Source: Gadus chalcogrammus
Taxonomy: Eukaryota; Chordata; Actinopteri; Gadiformes; Gadidae
Reading direction: 5' to 3'
Length of the DNA stretch: 64,000 nucleotides
Assembly: GCF_026213295.1 (NCBI RefSeq)
Contig: NC_079415.1
Span: 19,400,237 to 19,464,236, forward strand
The notes beneath the pieces are model-generated. The model was given only the letters and a program-made list of their open reading frames with translations. It was not told where the DNA came from and did no database searches. This document shows positions 34,888 through 44,856 of the stretch, in pieces; position 1 is the stretch's first letter, and every line of letters starts with the position of its first letter. Both the position numbers and the translations under genes were made by a program.

Positions 34888-35340
34888 TTAAGGCCTTAAC
34901 ACACCAAAATACCTTGGTCCTCGTCTCACAACAGAACAGCTGCTCTCGTAACACGTTATTGGTCAGAAAGATAGGAGGCGGGACTTCGGATGGCCGGATG
35001 GCGTTTGAGTCGCATTGTGGTGTGTTCCAGATACCTCACACACCACCCGCAAGAGTTGCAACTGGGGAAATCTCCCCCTTTTGATTGGTCCCACTCAGGA
35101 TTCTGAGAGAATACAGAGTTCAGTGATGCTGCGCTCCATTTGGATGGTTACACCGGTACGCCCGACCTGCTCTAGCGAGAACGTGACTGTGGGGGGGGGG
35201 ACGTGCAACGTCTGGCCTGCAGGGGGAGGTAGGGGACGGTTTGGAAATCACCGGATCGGCTGGGGGGGTTGGACCTGGTTGCGAGCAGGTGCCCGCGATC
35301 AGGTCCAATCAGGGAATGTGTATCTATGTGCCTGCTTTCT
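34888..35340. other. Unassigned sequence
   Basis: Contains the inverted partner (35125-35195) of the block at 31838-31905, and a G10 run at about 35192. No gene was supported. Confidence 0.4.
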
Positions 35341-35422
35341 GTTGCAGTAGGAGAGAGACGTTACCAGAGAGAGAGAGACGTTACCAGAGAGAGAGAGACG
35401 TTACCAGAGAGAGAGAGACGTT

Positions 35423-35510
<88 letters not shown>
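35341..35510 (+). repeat. Compound minisatellite and GA microsatellite
   Basis: Four units of about 20 bp (ACGTTACCAGAGAGAGAGAG type) run into a GA tract of about 80 bp. Open frames through it are artefacts of the repeat. Confidence 0.92.
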
Positions 35511-35513
<3 letters not shown>

Positions 35514-36480
35514 CATGGATCTCGACCGTTCTGATATAGTTTTGGAGCCTGTCTTAAGTTTGCTTTATTATATAAAAGAGCTCCCAACAAAGGGACAAAG
35601 GAAACTGGTCTCCCCGCGCTCATTACCTTGCTACAGTGACATAATTTCCTGGCTTGCAGCGCTTAAAGCGTTCCCGTTTCTCATTGGCTAGTCATTGTTA
35701 TTGTTAGTTACATTAGCCTCTTTAGCAAAACAGCTCGAAAACAAACAACACAACTTTACATTGTATTGCATGCACAGCAAAACCGTGCAAAATAAAATAA
35801 CAGAAATCAATCTTAACACCACTATAAAACAAGTAGCCTACGCTGTACTTGCAACTTACATTCTCCTCATAGATCCCCAGTTAATTTTCATCAGTTGATT
35901 ATTATAATAAGCCAGAGCCTACATTCCACATTTTAAATTAGACAATATTGCAGTGTTGGTGTCTTTTGATATAACTATTAGAAATGAAAATTGTGCACGT
36001 AGGCCAAGACAAAAATAAAAAACAACTCTTGTGTTTTACCATTTCACTTTGTTACTTTGTCTTGAGAAACTCACAGCTCACAAAAATAACATTTTACAAC
36101 TATATAATAGTTGTTGTTCTGATGAAGTAGGTAAGTCTTTTAAAAAATCAAGGTTAATCATTTGTCCTGTATAAAAACCCACTAAGGGTTATTTGTCCAA
36201 TATAGGCCAAAGTATAGATGCACATGTCATTCCAAGAGTTTTTGCCGAATTTTTTTAGCTTTTTTCTAGCATTGCCACCGTTGCTGCTTGTTGCTTCAGA
36301 CGTCCTCCATGCTAGAGAGAGTGCATAGAGAGAGCTTGTTCTGGCTGGACACTCTAATCATCAGCTGGAAGCTAATGTGTTCCAATAAAACGCACGTACA
36401 CTCATGGTGGTGAATTTAAGACCATCCATCACGCTCTGCACCGGTGAGTGTGCTGAGCAAAATTTCACCTGCTGGGGTTT
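35511..36480. other. Unassigned AT-rich sequence
   Basis: A 59-codon frame starting MDLDRSDIVLEPVLSLLYYI lies at 35515. I do not recognise it. No other gene signal was seen up to the inverted arm at 36481. Confidence 0.4.
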
Positions 36481-36822
36481 ATGAAGGTATTACTGTAGCA
36501 AAAGACTTTAGCATGTGTAAACTAAAGTCATAAATGGGTAACAGCAAATTTGAAGTCGTAAACATGTGTGCACTAAAGTCAAAAATAAATATTTTTTCAA
36601 CCAGTGTAAACACAAAACAGGGGCTACGAGTTCACAAGTCCTTTTTTACAAATGCACAAATCCTATTCTGTGCATCACAACTTCAAAGAGTCATGCACTT
36701 GACACTTTTGCTACAATCATTGCAGCGCAGTTGGTGCAAAACACATTCACACACCCGTGTTTCATAATCTGTGAACATGCACAAAATTTGTGCAGTCGTA
36801 AACTCAAATGTGAACTAAATTG
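36481..36822. repeat. Left arm of a 22-kb inverted pair
   Basis: Starts ATGAAGGTATTACTGTAGC. It is the inverted copy of 58098-58421, with shared words such as AATTTGAAGTCGTAAA and GAGTTCACAAGTCCTT. The six bases outside (GGGTTT) resemble those outside the right arm (GGGTCT). It probably marks the end of one large composite element, 36481-58421. Confidence 0.7.
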
Positions 36823-37125
36823 CAGCATTAACCAATGAAAGTCGCTGGCAGGGGGTGCATTTTTCAAACTACACTGGGACCATCCAAGCAAAATTTTACT
36901 TTTTGGAGTCTTGAAAGTAGACAAGAGGGCCTCCTACACGATGGAGTTGGGTATCTTACATTATGTCAAATTAAATTACTTACTTCAACCGAATTCCCCC
37001 CAAATTATTGCATGAACATGCCGCAAGTGTCCTTCAATGTATTTTAATGGTCTGCTTGGATGGTCCCAGTGTAGTCTGAAAATGCACCCCCTGCCGACGA
37101 CTTTCATTGGTTAATGCTGCAATTT
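36821..37125. mobile_element. Palindromic MITE inside the left arm
   Basis: The ends ATTGCAGCATTAACCAATGA and TCATTGGTTAATGCTGCAAT are inverted repeats. The match continues through GGCAGGGGGTGCATTTTT and CACTGGGACCATCCAAGC. The central 150 bp is single copy. Confidence 0.75.
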
Positions 37126-37194
37126 TGTCCTGTCCACGGACGCTCTGCGTCAGACGGATAAGAATAACTTTTTTCTACACTTGTACCACTAAAG

Positions 37195-37570
37195 GTATGG
37201 CCACATTGAACGCATTACGCGCGTAATGCGCCTAACCTGACGCTTGATCATTGTGTGTCACAAAAATGGTTCAACGGGCCTAACGCGCCTAATGCGCCTA
37301 ATGCGCCTAATGCGCCTACGCAACTAGATGAGCCTGCCCAAAACATATTTTCCCCCGCTGCTTTTCTTTTGCTCCACAAACATGGCTGAGATCACCAGCA
37401 TCACTGCGCTGTATTTGTTGTCGGAGTTCGAGGAGAGTAGGACACCCAAACGTAAAAACGTAAAACGGTACGGCCACACTGAACGCGTTACGTGCGTGAG
37501 AGGCGTAGAAAATCAGCATTTTTGCATAGGGAACCATTGGTTTTTATGTGCATAAATGCGTTACACGCGC
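37195..37570. mobile_element. Harbinger end fragments left of the autonomous element
   Basis: The first part begins GGTATGGCCACATTGAACGC. It includes a transposase start reading MAEITSITALYLLSEFEES (ATG at 37381), equivalent to the 5' end of the transposase at 46638. It is joined to a MADF-side terminus starting near 37470 (TACGGCCACACTGAACGCG). These are remnants of a related copy. Confidence 0.6.
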
Positions 37571-38339
37571 TAATGCAGCGCCACACCAAACGCGTTACTC
37601 GCGTTAGGGGCGTCAAAATTCGGCATTTTTGCATAGGGAACCATTGGTATAGGCGCGTTGACGCGTTACATGCGATGAAGCGTCAAGTTAGGCGCGTTAC
37701 GCGCGTCAGACGCACGTAATTACGCACATAAACGCAGTAACGCCCGGAGTTCAGAAATCTGAACTTTCAACGCGCCCAACGCGTGACGCTTGGCCGCGAT
37801 AGAAAAATTAGAAAAACACATCCTCACTGTAACCGACACCCTGATGGACTCACTACAGTATGCTTACCGCACAGGCAGAGGTGTGGACGACGCAAAAGCA
37901 TTCATCATTGACACTGTACACAAACATCTGGAGCGGCCCAACACATCAGCCAGACTCTTGTTTATTGACTTCTCCTCTGCATTCAATACACTACAGCCCC
38001 ACATCCTGGCGAACAAACTCACCTCCTACTTCCATCTAGACGACCAGCTCATCCGGTGGATAATGGACTTTCTAACCGACAGGTCACAGAGAGTCCGGGT
38101 CAACAACATCTTCTCCGACACACCTCGACGGGCTCCCCTCAGGGCTGTGTGCTCTCACCTCTGCTCTTCATCCTCTATACAGATGACTGCAGATCCACAC
38201 AGCCTCAGTGTCACCTGGTGAAGTACGCAGACGACACAGTTCTCCTGTCCCTGCTCTCAGGTCCTTCACAGCAGCATGGATCAGCTCTCCAGGAGTTTGT
38301 GGAGTGGTGCGACAGCTCATGCCTTGAGATGAATGTGAG

Positions 38340-38607
38340 TGTCACGGCCCGGCTCTTGGCCATAACAAATATGGAGACACACCAAGGTTTAAACTGAAAA
38401 TTAACCATAATTTATTGACAGACAGAAAGGTTAACCAAAAATAATGGGTCTGGAGAGGGGGAGAGCCATGGGCAGACTGGTGAGCCTTTTATCTGCCACC
38501 CTCTGATTGGTGTTGATTGGGCAGCTCTGCCCATCTGGAACCACCTGAGAGGAGAGACCTGGGGAGGAGCAGAGGAACTTGCCCAGGTTTCCCATAGGGC
38601 CGTCACA
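38340..38607 (-). repeat. 3' LTR of the gag-only element
   Basis: 268 bp, nearly identical to the other LTR, differing by a few indels and substitutions. This indicates a fairly recent insertion. Confidence 0.92.
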
Positions 38608-38620
38608 CCCCCCCCCCATA
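38608..38620 (-). promoter_or_regulatory. Polypurine tract of the gag-only element
   Basis: On the minus strand TATGGGGGGGGGG lies immediately upstream of the 3' LTR, the position where plus-strand DNA synthesis is primed in LTR retroelements. Confidence 0.7.
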
Positions 38621-38756
38621 GGAAAAGGGTTCCAATGGAACTCTACTAATCATAGTAACGTTTAATATATCTAATAAAAAATTTATTGGATTGACTAAAT
38701 AAAATTTAAAAAAAAACTGTTGCCCAGTTCCTACGCGTCTGCACCCAGCCACTCCT

Positions 38757-39027
38757 CCAACCTCATACCGACCAACTCATCTCCATACCGACCAACTCAT
38801 CTCCATACCGACCAACTCATCTCCATACCGACCAACTCATCTCCATACCGACCAACTCATCTCCATACCGACCAACTCATCTCCATACCGACCAACTCAT
38901 CTCCATACCGACCAACTCATCTCCATACCGACCAACTCATCTCCATACCGACCAACTCATCTCCATACCGACCAACTCATCTCCATACCAACCAACTCAT
39001 CTCCATACCAACCAACTCATCACAATA
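38757..39027 (+). repeat. 20-bp minisatellite inside the LTR element
   Basis: About 13 units of CTCCATACCGACCAACTCAT. The last two units have CCAA for CCGA. It begins at the gag stop codon, in the place where a pol gene would start. The array is very homogeneous. Confidence 0.93.
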
Positions 39028-40219
39028 CCTGGTGCCTAGCCTTTAATGCAGGGCAATCTGCCTTCCAATGTCCTTCTTCGTGACAATAGTTACAAACTTT
39101 GTCAACCTCCCGTGCACTATGATCACTCCTGTATACTGACCCGACGACTCTACCTAGACCAGCAGCAGGCTGCATCTCAAACAAAGGGATATTTCTCCTG
39201 AACCCAGAGTCAGCAACATAAGGGCGAGGCTCTCCAAACGTACCCTTGTGCGTCAAGGTGTAGTCGTCTGCTAGCGCAGCAGCTTCAGCCACTGTTTTAA
39301 CTTCCTTTTCACCGACGTACGTAGCAATCTGTTGTGGAACTGCAGTCTTAAACTGCTCAAGCAATATCAGGTCGCACAAACTTTCAAAGTTGTCAACCTC
39401 TGAAGCAGTGCACCAGCGATTAAAGTGCAACACCAAGTCACGTGCAAATTCTAAATGTGACTGCGTCTTCCCTCTTCTCCAATTTCTGAAGTGCTGACGG
39501 TATGCCTCTGGCACCAACTCGTATACCTTCAGCACAGCAGCCTTAACTTTGGTATAACTTTGGCTATCAGTGTTACTCAGTGCTGCGTATGCCTCTTGAG
39601 CCTTTCCTGTGAAAGCACACTGCAACATCAACGTTCGCTCAGTGACGGGCCAACCCTGTGTATCCGCAATACGCTCGAACAAAGAAAAAAATGTGTCCGG
39701 GTCTCTTTCATTAAATTTGGGCAAAAGGCTCAGGTTACGAATAATATCAAAAGGACGCGAGGACGCACCACCAGACTCAAGTGAACCATGCCCATCAAAC
39801 ACGGAATCACCAGAGAGTTTACCCGCACTAACCAAATCCAGCTTTCGTCGTTGCAACTCCATTTCACCTAGTTGCTTTTCCATTTTAATTTTTTCGAGTG
39901 CCAATTCCTTATCTATTTTCATTTTTTCATGTTCCAATTGTATCAACATCAGCTCTTTTTGTTGGTCAAATGTTAACCCAGGGACTATCGACACAAGCGG
40001 AGGCAGCCCCTTTGCAACACTGGGAGAGAAAACCTGTGCGCACCTTTGCAAAATGTCATCTTTCTCCAGATTTGCTATGAGACATTCCTTAACCTCCTGT
40101 TTTTTCTTTCCAGTTATTGCAATGCCATAATGTTCAGCGATTTGTAATAATTGAGCCTTTGTAAATCGTTCCAATAACTCCTCAGATGGAGCATCAAAAA
40201 ATGTTTCTATGCCAGCCAT
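39020..40219 (-). CDS. Gag-like protein of the LTR retrotransposon
   Basis: An uninterrupted frame of 399 codons. The N-terminal 80 residues look like a small helical SAP-like fold. Residues about 90-135 form a charged coiled coil (EHEKMKIDKELALEKIKM). The middle part (about 230-315) has the features of a SCAN/retroviral capsid C-terminal domain (RQHFRNWRRG, FNRWC, LILLEQFK). Near the C-terminus is one CCHC zinc knuckle (CNYCHEEGHWKADC). This layout matches Gag of Gmr1-like Ty3/gypsy elements of vertebrates, the source of SCAN domains. The stop codon lies at the minisatellite border, so the original C-terminus or Gag-Pol junction may have been lost. It may supply particles in trans, or be only a relic. 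Confidence 0.85.
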   Translation of the reverse strand: MAGIETFFDAPSEELLERFTKAQLLQIAEHYGIAITGKKKQEVKECLIANLEKDDILQRCAQVFSPSVAKGLPPLVSIVPGLTFDQQKELMLIQLEHEKMKIDKELALEKIKMEKQLGEMELQRRKLDLVSAGKLSGDSVFDGHGSLESGGASSRPFDIIRNLSLLPKFNERDPDTFFSLFERIADTQGWPVTERTLMLQCAFTGKAQEAYAALSNTDSQSYTKVKAAVLKVYELVPEAYRQHFRNWRRGKTQSHLEFARDLVLHFNRWCTASEVDNFESLCDLILLEQFKTAVPQQIATYVGEKEVKTVAEAAALADDYTLTHKGTFGEPRPYVADSGFRRNIPLFEMQPAAGLGRVVGSVYRSDHSAREVDKVCNYCHEEGHWKADCPALKARHQVL

Positions 40220-41004
40220 GACTGCAGAATGCCTACGGACCCAAGAGCGCAGACCAAGACTCTCCGCTGCTCACTAGAGGCACTTAACCACCTCGTAGAC
40301 GGTGCGTTCCCTCTAACTACCTACACAAAAATCTTATTAAGCTCAACCCTAGTCTTCATGTGGCTACTGGCAGCGGGTACTTACGCACTGAAGCCCATGG
40401 ATCGGGAAAGAAGACCAGCACGCTGGCGCCTCCCCCCAAGCACATGGATGTGCCCCCGAGACAACTGCTCCTAACCGCGGTCACCACAACACTACTGGTA
40501 GCGCTCAGCAACACCCAAAGGGATGAAGCCGTAACCTTACAGGGAAGCCCCGCAATTTTAATTGCACAACGGTGAGTCCTAGTACTGCGTCTTGCTCCAG
40601 GCTACATATCAAGCATAAATGAAAACTACCTGAATTTTGCACAAAACAAATGCTCCCCCTCTCTCGTCCAGACACCGAGCAGAAAACAAAGTAGACCAAG
40701 TTTAATTTAATCAATAATATTTAAACTTAACAAACCTCAGAGTGTCTCCCCAATGCCAATCAAGGCTTTACCACGACACACAGCGGTGCACTTTCCAATA
40801 GCCTCTTGGCCACCCGAATCAATTAATTTAACAACAAGAACAACAAGTGACACCTCCTTTCCTTCAACAAAGGAACGTCACAGGAGGTACACCCAAGTAA
40901 TCAAGTGTGCCCCTACCAATCAAGGCACCTGGGAGCCACACAATCAACAAAAACCGAAATCAATCGATTTGAGTTCAACAAAAAATGCTTACCACTACCT
41001 GATT

Positions 41005-41022
41005 CAAACGGACGAGCCCCCA
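41005..41022 (-). promoter_or_regulatory. Primer-binding site for proline tRNA
   Basis: Three bases inside the 5' LTR the minus strand reads TGGGGGCTCGTCCGTTTG. The first 14 bases are complementary to the 3' end of vertebrate tRNA-Pro, as I know that site from retroelements. The last four differ. Confidence 0.8.
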
Positions 41023-41025
41023 ATT

Positions 41026-41291
41026 TGTCACGGCCCGGCTCTTGGCCATAACAAATATGGAGACACACCAAGGTTTAACTGAAAATTAACCATAATTTAT
41101 TGACAGACAGAAAGTTTAACCAAAATAATGGGTCTGGAGAGGGAGAGAGCCATGGGCAGACTGGTGAGCCTTTTATCTGCCACCCTCTGATTGGTGTTGA
41201 TTGGGCAGCTCTGCCCATCTGGAACCACCTGAGAGGAGAGACCTGGGGAGGAGCAGAGGAACTTGCCCAGGTTTCCCATAGGGCCGTCACA
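41026..41291 (-). repeat. 5' LTR of the gag-only element
   Basis: 266 bp, starting TGTGACGGCC and ending GGGCCGTGACA on the minus strand. Directly followed by the primer-binding site. Confidence 0.92.
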
Positions 41292-41496
41292 GTGAGTAAA
41301 ACCAAAGAGATGGTGGTGACCTTTTCTAAGAGGCAGAGAGAGCTGGCCGCAGCATCCATCATCTCAATCCACGGGAGGCCGGTGGAGCTGGTGGAGGAAT
41401 ATAAATACCTGGGCACCATCTTCGACAGCCAGTTGAAATTCTCCTCCAACACTGAAGAGATCCTTAGGAAGTGTCATCAGCGGAAGTATCTCTTAA

Positions 41497-42520
41497 AGGA
41501 CAATTCCGGTATTTTGAACATTGAGCCCCCTTTCTGGTTTGTTTAGGATGAAATAGAGTGGGTGACACCGAAATTTGAACTATTAGTCCTTTCTCGGGTA
41601 TTTGGCTCATTTTGAATCGCTCCTGCCTGCTTCACAATGGTTGTCTGTGTGCATACACAAACCTGTCAACCCAGCAACCCTAAACGTTCGTTTTCAAAAA
41701 TGTGCAAGTAACCGAGTGGTTAGTGGCATTCGTGAAGTTTAAAAAAAAAATATCGGCGCAATATATGTTTTCCATCCGTGTTAGTTGCTAAATTGAACTA
41801 TTTTTTCAGATACCTCACAACCGCATATATAAACTTCCGCACAAGGTCCCACTCCGTGCAGCACCTACTTTCGACTTCCGTCGGCATCTGCCTGCACTTC
41901 CCACAGGCACACCACCCGCCCGTGATCCTGGGGGGACCGCTTCAGCCGGAGCTTCAGGCGCCTCCGTAGCCCTAGCCTCCATCTCACGTAGCTCCTCTTG
42001 GGTGAATTCTGGTTCAAAACGATATCCTCTGCCGTCAAAATCGAGTGCGTCCTCCAGAAGCCACCTTTCATAATCCATTTTCAGTGATTTTCTATGTGAT
42101 TTTCCCTAATCCGAAGTGCTCACGGTACAAGACTTCAAACCAACGTAAACAGCCCACCTTTCCGGTTCGGCGGAGTAATATCATCGTGCAGTAATGAGTC
42201 TTCCAACTGAAATCAACTGGCGATAAATGTGCAATAAAACACGACAAACCATATATTGCGCCGATATATTTTTTTTAAACTTCACGAATGCCACTAACCA
42301 CTCGGTTACTTGCACATTTTTGAAAACGAACGTTTAGGGTTGCTGGGTTGACAGGTTTGTGTATGCACACAGACAACCATTGTGAAGCAGGCAGGAGCGA
42401 TTCAAAATGAGCCAAATACCCGAGAAAGGACTAATAGTTCAAATTTCGGTGTCACCCACTCTATTTCATCCTAAACAAACCAGAAAGGGGGCTCAATGTT
42501 CAAAATACCGGAATTGTCCT
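41497..42520 (-). mobile_element. TTAA-target transposon with 271-bp inverted repeats
   Basis: The terminal repeats 41497-41767 and 42250-42520 start AGGACAATTCCGGT and are almost perfect. TTAA lies on both sides (41493-41496 and 42521-42524). Removing the element and one TTAA restores the LINE frame exactly (KYLL then RKLNSF). TTAA duplications occur in piggyBac and Kolobok elements. No transposase is present. The 480-bp interior holds one broken gene. Confidence 0.92.
41798..42078 (-). pseudogene. P2X7 C-terminal-domain-like gene, truncated and frameshifted
   Basis: The first frame starts MDYERWLLEDALDFDG and has RFEPEFTQEELREMEA, an N-terminal motif I associate with P2X7-domain proteins of fish and invertebrates. 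After a shift near 41905-41925 the next frame reads WCACGKCRQMPTEVES, then RCCTEWDLV. These Cys-rich blocks match the start of the zinc-binding cytoplasmic (ballast) domain of the P2X7 receptor. The rest of the domain is missing; the frame ends at 41798 after RYLKK. There is no channel part. I infer a captured or transposon-borne stand-alone domain, now inactive. Confidence 0.65.
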
Positions 42521-43148
42521 TTAAGGAAACTAAATTCCTTTGGAGTCAGCAAAAACATACTGCTTACTTTCTATTACTCCTTCATTGAAAGCATCTGTAC
42601 ATTTTCTATAACTTGCTGGTTCCACTCCATCACCCTCCAAAACAGAAACCGCCTGGAGAGTACGGCCAGAGTTTGCTCTAAAATAATTGGACTTTCAATA
42701 AGAACTCTCTCCTCCTTCCACGACCAGCAAACACTCCGGTTAGCCAAAAGAATTATGCAGGACCCCTCACACGCTCTACACCCCGCCTTTGAGTGGCTCC
42801 CCTCAGGGCGCCGACTACGCTGCCTCGGCTGTAGGACACAGAGGAGAAAAGCAACCTTTGTTCCCAAGGCTGTTCACCTCCTCAACTCCTCCTAAACCCC
42901 CCACCCGGGCTTGTGCCCTCCCCACATGGACTGGTGAAGCCGTGTTTGTTTTTGTTTGTTTGTTTTTGTTTGTTTGTTTTTGTTTGGACATGGCCCTGTC
43001 CTTTGTAATGCTGCTGTTATGTGCCCTCAATTGCCCCCTGGGGACAAATAAAGTTTTTTTGAATTTTGAATTTTGAATTTTGAATAGCCAATCAGCGTTG
43101 AGCTTGACCCGAAGTCACCGGGAGACAGAACAGAAGCAGAAAGAAGCA

Positions 43149-44446
43149 ATGGAGGACGCACTTATCGTGGCGGTGTGCGGTCAAACTGTCCTGTACGACA
43201 CCACGTTGGTGTCGTACAGGGACAGAATTAAAAAGGAGCAGGCGTGGGTCGTCGGGCCAGGAGACGGGGATTCCTGGTAAGTTGAGTGAATAATTTGTAT
43301 ATTGCTTGGCTTCAGCTATCGGTTGTTCGCGCCGGTTAGCGGTAGGACCAGTTAGCACTGTTCGCGCCGGTTAGCGGTAGCACCAGTTAGCACTAATATA
43401 AAGTGATACTACTACAACAGACTATCCCGCTTGTCAGGCTACACAACTTAATATGTATATTACTTTCTTGTCAGTGGACGATTGTCGCAGGAAATGGAAA
43501 TCCCTCAGAGACAGGTACTTGAGGGAGAAAAGGAGGGAGAAAGAGGAGGGAAAAAGGAGCGGGTCAGCGGCAAGGACAGGGAAGAAATGGAAGTTCTTTG
43601 CGGTCCTGTCCTTCCTCGACCCCTTTGTCACACCGAGGGAGACCAGCAGCAACCTTCCTCGGTGTGCAGAGAAAGAGGTCGAGATCGAGGATGACGGGGC
43701 TGCAGAGACTTGTGAACGTATACGTATACAGCTTCTGCATTATGGCCACATTCTGTATTGAGAAAAGGTTTATAGTGCTGCACGATTCTGTCTCCATCTT
43801 TAATGTGCTGTAATATAGATCACTATATCTTCCAAGCCAAAAAAAACCCAAGACTTCTTACTCAATAACAGATCAGCTGTCGGGAAATGAATCGGAGCCT
43901 GTCTATGTTCCTGCTGCTGCTGCTGCTCCTGCTACTCCTGCCCCTGCCCCTGTCCCTGCCGCTGGCCCTGCCCCTGCCCCAAGACCACCGAGCGGTATGT
44001 ACAGGACAAAGTTGTATAGCTTTAATTTCAGGGGTCAACTATGTTTATGGCTAACCGTTTAAGCTTTAACTGATATGAATACTGTTAACGGATTATTGTC
44101 ACTTCCAACCAACCACACATGCAGGTTAAACAGGTGTATTGATAACGTTTTGGCTTTTCAATTGTGAAGGTAGTATTGCACTCACTTACAAATTATGGTG
44201 TTTTACATTTCATACAGGGATGAGGAGGAAGAGAGCCAGCGGGGTACCAGATGGGAACACCCAGATACAAGAGGCCATCCTCCAGGCCCTGCAGAGGGAT
44301 GGGGAGTTGTGTGCAGACGCACAGTTTTTAAACGGCTTCCTTCCCTGAAGAGATTGCCACCAGACGCAAAGGAGTATGTGAAATTCCAAATTCACGAGGT
44401 CATATTTGACGCCACCCAATTCACCCTTAATTTGGAACCCGTCTAA
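43149..44446 (+). pseudogene. Harbinger MADF/BESS accessory gene, probably frameshifted
   Basis: Exons are about 43149-43276, 43475-43711, 43872-43994 and 44218-44446, with the donor of exon 2 uncertain. Exon 1 starts the MADF domain (MEDALIVAVCGQTVLYD, RIKKEQAW). Exon 2 completes it (VDDCRRKWKSLRDRYLREK). Exon 3 encodes an Ala/Pro linker. Exon 4 has a BESS-like helix (EAILQALQRDGEL, FLNGFL; after a shift SLKRLPPDAKEYVKFQIHEV). Exon 1 is 128 nt where phase needs 127, and a shift is needed again near 44345. Such proteins bind the element ends and help the transposase enter the nucleus. A poly(A) signal lies near 44668. Confidence 0.72.
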
Positions 44447-44523
44447 TCATGCTCCTGCTTATTAGCAAGAGTGGTGGTGACAATCTCTCCAGGGAAAGAA
44501 CTGGGCTGCTGTGACTAATAAAG

Positions 44524-44578
44524 AAGCTGTTTGTGAGAAAGGTAGTTAGTTAGGTAAATCCTTTCTCACAAACAGCTT
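44524..44578 (+). other. 19-bp perfect hairpin after the MADF gene
   Basis: Arms 44524-44542 and 44560-44578 (AAGCTGTTTGTGAGAAAGG and its complement) with a 17-nt loop. It lies in the presumed 3' UTR of the MADF gene. Confidence 0.75.
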
Positions 44579-44856
44579 ATTTTTTAGGAAGATGTTAATG
44601 TTCTTGTTCCTGTGTTCTGTTTTACATTTATAATTAATGTTCTATGTTGTTTTGTAAGTCGTTTTGTAAATAAAATATTTTTAATAACTCTTCTGAGTGA
44701 TTTTAAGATCTAGCATGCACGGACACAAATACACATACATTTTGCTACTTAATATAACAATTGTAATAACAACTTAATAATAATGAAGGAATTGCTGCTT
44801 TTGTTTTGTGTGGGTGGCTCTTAAAAGAGCCGTTTTGGGGTTGCTTGTGCACTGCA

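Larger units (their letters stand above)
38340..41291 (-). mobile_element. Gag-only, non-autonomous LTR retrotransposon
   Basis: Two direct terminal repeats, 38340-38607 and 41026-41291, start TG and end CA. They are flanked by the 5-bp duplication GTGAG (38335-38339 and 41292-41296). The element is on the minus strand, so the right repeat is the 5' LTR. A primer-binding site, a gag gene and a G-run next to the 3' LTR are present. Protease, reverse transcriptase and integrase are absent. Between gag and the 3' LTR there is a 20-bp minisatellite and a short AT-rich stretch. It interrupts the LINE between codons for MNVS and KTKE. Confidence 0.92.
37795..42895 (+). pseudogene. Reverse transcriptase fragment of the split LINE
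   Basis: Segments read SLQYAYRTGRGVDDAKAF, LLFIDFSSAFNTLQPHILAN, RWIMDFLTDRSQRVRVNN, then after a frameshift near 38125 STGSPQGCVLSPLLFILYTD, the catalytic KYADDTVLLSLL and CLEMNVS. After the LTR element it resumes KTKEMVVTFSKRQRE and EEYKYLGTIFDSQLKFS. After the TTAA element it resumes RKLNSFGVSKNILLTFYYSF and ends HLLNSS at 42895. Inactive because of truncation, frameshift and two insertions. Confidence 0.85.
37795..43084 (+). mobile_element. 5'-truncated Rex1/L2-like LINE split by two insertions
   Basis: Starts inside the reverse transcriptase and ends GGGGACAAATAAAG followed by three GAATTTT units. Flanking ATAG is duplicated. LINE sequence is present at 37795-38339, 41292-41496 and 42521-43084. 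An LTR retrotransposon and a TTAA element fill the gaps. The LINE frame reads straight through both empty sites once one copy of each target duplication is removed. Confidence 0.85.

Noticed and set aside
35241..35691. Two overlapping open frames through the GA repeat
   Set aside because: They consist mostly of Arg-Glu from the microsatellite, with no domain and no splice context.
38757..39027. CRISPR-like array of 20-bp repeats
   Set aside because: There are no spacers between units; it is a simple tandem repeat.
38720..39046. 108-codon plus-strand frame of PTNSSPYR-type repeats
   Set aside because: It is a by-product of the 20-bp minisatellite in the LTR element and lies antisense to gag.
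39020..40219. Host SCAN-domain gene
   Set aside because: Flanking LTRs, primer site, target duplications and the CCHC knuckle show that it is a retrotransposon gag in place, not a domesticated gene at a conserved locus.
38340..41291. Endogenous retrovirus
   Set aside because: No envelope or pol is present. The short LTRs and the gag type fit a Ty3/gypsy-like element.
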